NCBI GenBank assembly: GCA_963995525.1
Contig: OZ023205.1
Span: forward strand, 45,082,704 to 45,146,703
Direction: 5' to 3'
From: Escarpia spicata
Taxonomy: Eukaryota; Annelida; Polychaeta; Sabellida; Siboglinidae
DNA length: 64,000 nt
Position numbers and translations under genes: made by a program. Below are positions 63,343 through 64,000 of this stretch, in pieces; the first letter of the stretch is position 1; each line of letters opens with the position of its first letter. The notes below the pieces were generated by a model. That model ran no database searches. It was not told the origin of the DNA and saw only the letters and a list, made by a program, of their open reading frames with translations.

Positions 63343-64000
63343 TATGGCTAGACAGCAAGCCATCGACACTGGAGTACAACGACTCGTCGTTGACTCCGAC
63401 TCGGCATTGTAGATAGTTCGCTGTCAGTTACCGGATACTCACGAACAGTTGATCGTTGACATGTCTACAGGAAAGCCTCGCCCGTTGCTGACGGCTGCAT
63501 GGACACATAAAATCTTCGACATCAACCTCGATTTGGCTCATGCGGGCGCCAGAGCTATGCGACGTATGATTTGTGACCGTTTCGTCTGGCATGGAATGGC
63601 CCGAGACATAAGACAATGGGCTCGTACATGTGTGGCCTGCCAGCGTGCTAAAGTGTCGCGACATATAGTGGCGCCGGGTGGGTGTCTCGTCATGGTGTGC
63701 CATCTACTCTGACGAGTGATCGTGGCAGGCAGTTCGTCTCAGAGCTTTGAAAGAAAACTGCATCGCTGCTCGGAGCGTCCACGAACACGACGACAGCGTA
63801 TCATCCGCAAACGAACGGGATGGTCGAACGTATGCACCGTACGATGAAATCAGCTCTAAAGGCGAAACTTGGGGCCGATCCTAACTGGGTTGATGCGTTG
63901 CCTCTGGTGATGCTTGGTATGCGTGCTGCGGTCAAGAACGATCTTCACTGTTCTGTCGCCGAGATGGTGTTTGGAGAACCTCTACGCATGCCCAGCGAGT
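63343..64000 (+). pseudogene. pol: gypsy integrase, broken and truncated by window end
   Basis: An HHCC-type zinc domain is visible at about 63530-63650: DLAHAGARAMRRMICDRFVW, then WARTCVACQRAKVSRH. The catalytic core resumes in another frame near 63690 with a TSDRGRQFVSEL-type second Asp block, TTTAYHPQTNGMVERMHRTM with the Glu, and ADPNWVDALPLVMLGMRAAV. The stretch between the two, containing the first catalytic Asp, appears deleted. It continues past 64000. Confidence 0.75.

Larger units (their letters stand above)
59850..64000 (+). mobile_element. Ty3/gypsy LTR retrotransposon, CsRn1-like, 5' part
   Basis: It starts with TGTAGGCCCC at 59850, exactly where homology between the two type 2 NADAR copies stops. 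A short LTR (about 145 bp) is followed by a primer-binding site, a long leader, gag, protease remnant, reverse transcriptase, RNase H and integrase, running off the window end. Gag carries an unusual CHCC finger. Many stops and frameshifts are present. The 3' LTR is outside the window. Confidence 0.85.

Overview
The window looks like nuclear DNA from a marine invertebrate, most likely a lophotrochozoan such as a mollusc. The reasons are long microsatellites, intron-split genes with GT/AG sites, a GT31 beta-1,3-galactosyltransferase, tRNA-derived and mollusc-type short interspersed repeats, and several classes of eukaryotic transposon. The species assignment is inference. Host coding content is sparse and most of the window is mobile DNA.

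Layout. 1-0.8 kb: 63-bp satellite. 1.75-12.5 kb (minus strand): a probable two-exon type II glycosyltransferase, with its catalytic exon at 1754-2626 and its membrane-anchor exon at 12116-12523. Its long intron holds a large imperfect palindrome (3.0-7.2 kb) whose arms carry mirror copies of one small exon, and a 2A-PHD LINE (7.9-11.3 kb). 12.5-17.2 kb: mostly noncoding, with SINE-like repeats. 17239-30246: a complete Polinton/Maverick (adintovirus-like) element with 233-bp terminal inverted repeats and a 6-bp target-site duplication AATATG. 30-35 kb: noncoding DNA and a decayed minus-strand LINE. 35476-37080: a TIR element with a 6-bp duplication AACGCC and an OTU-protease relic. 37-43 kb: noncoding, a short direct-repeat element, long GT and TGAG tracts. 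43.5-45.7 kb: a Kolobok-like transposase relic. 48.8-59.9 kb: a rearranged segmental duplication with NADAR-domain gene relics and an unrecognised cysteine-rich gene, interrupted by another LINE relic (54.2-56.1 kb). 59850-64000: the 5' part of a Ty3/gypsy element inserted into one NADAR copy.

In the Polinton the plus strand carries small left-arm reading frames and the protein-primed DNA polymerase. The minus strand carries the structural and maintenance genes: protease, major capsid, small basic protein, penton, membrane protein, integrase, two conserved unknowns, packaging ATPase, and at the right end a NADAR-domain gene. Polymerase, integrase, major capsid and one small gene are broken. 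The ATPase, protease, penton, small basic protein and NADAR frames are open, so this copy is not autonomous but was inserted fairly recently: its TIRs differ at only about five positions.

The most unusual point is NADAR. NADAR proteins are known as ADP-ribosyl glycohydrolases acting on modified guanine. One intact copy sits in the Polinton, and six fragments or pseudogenes of two NADAR types lie elsewhere in the same 64 kb.
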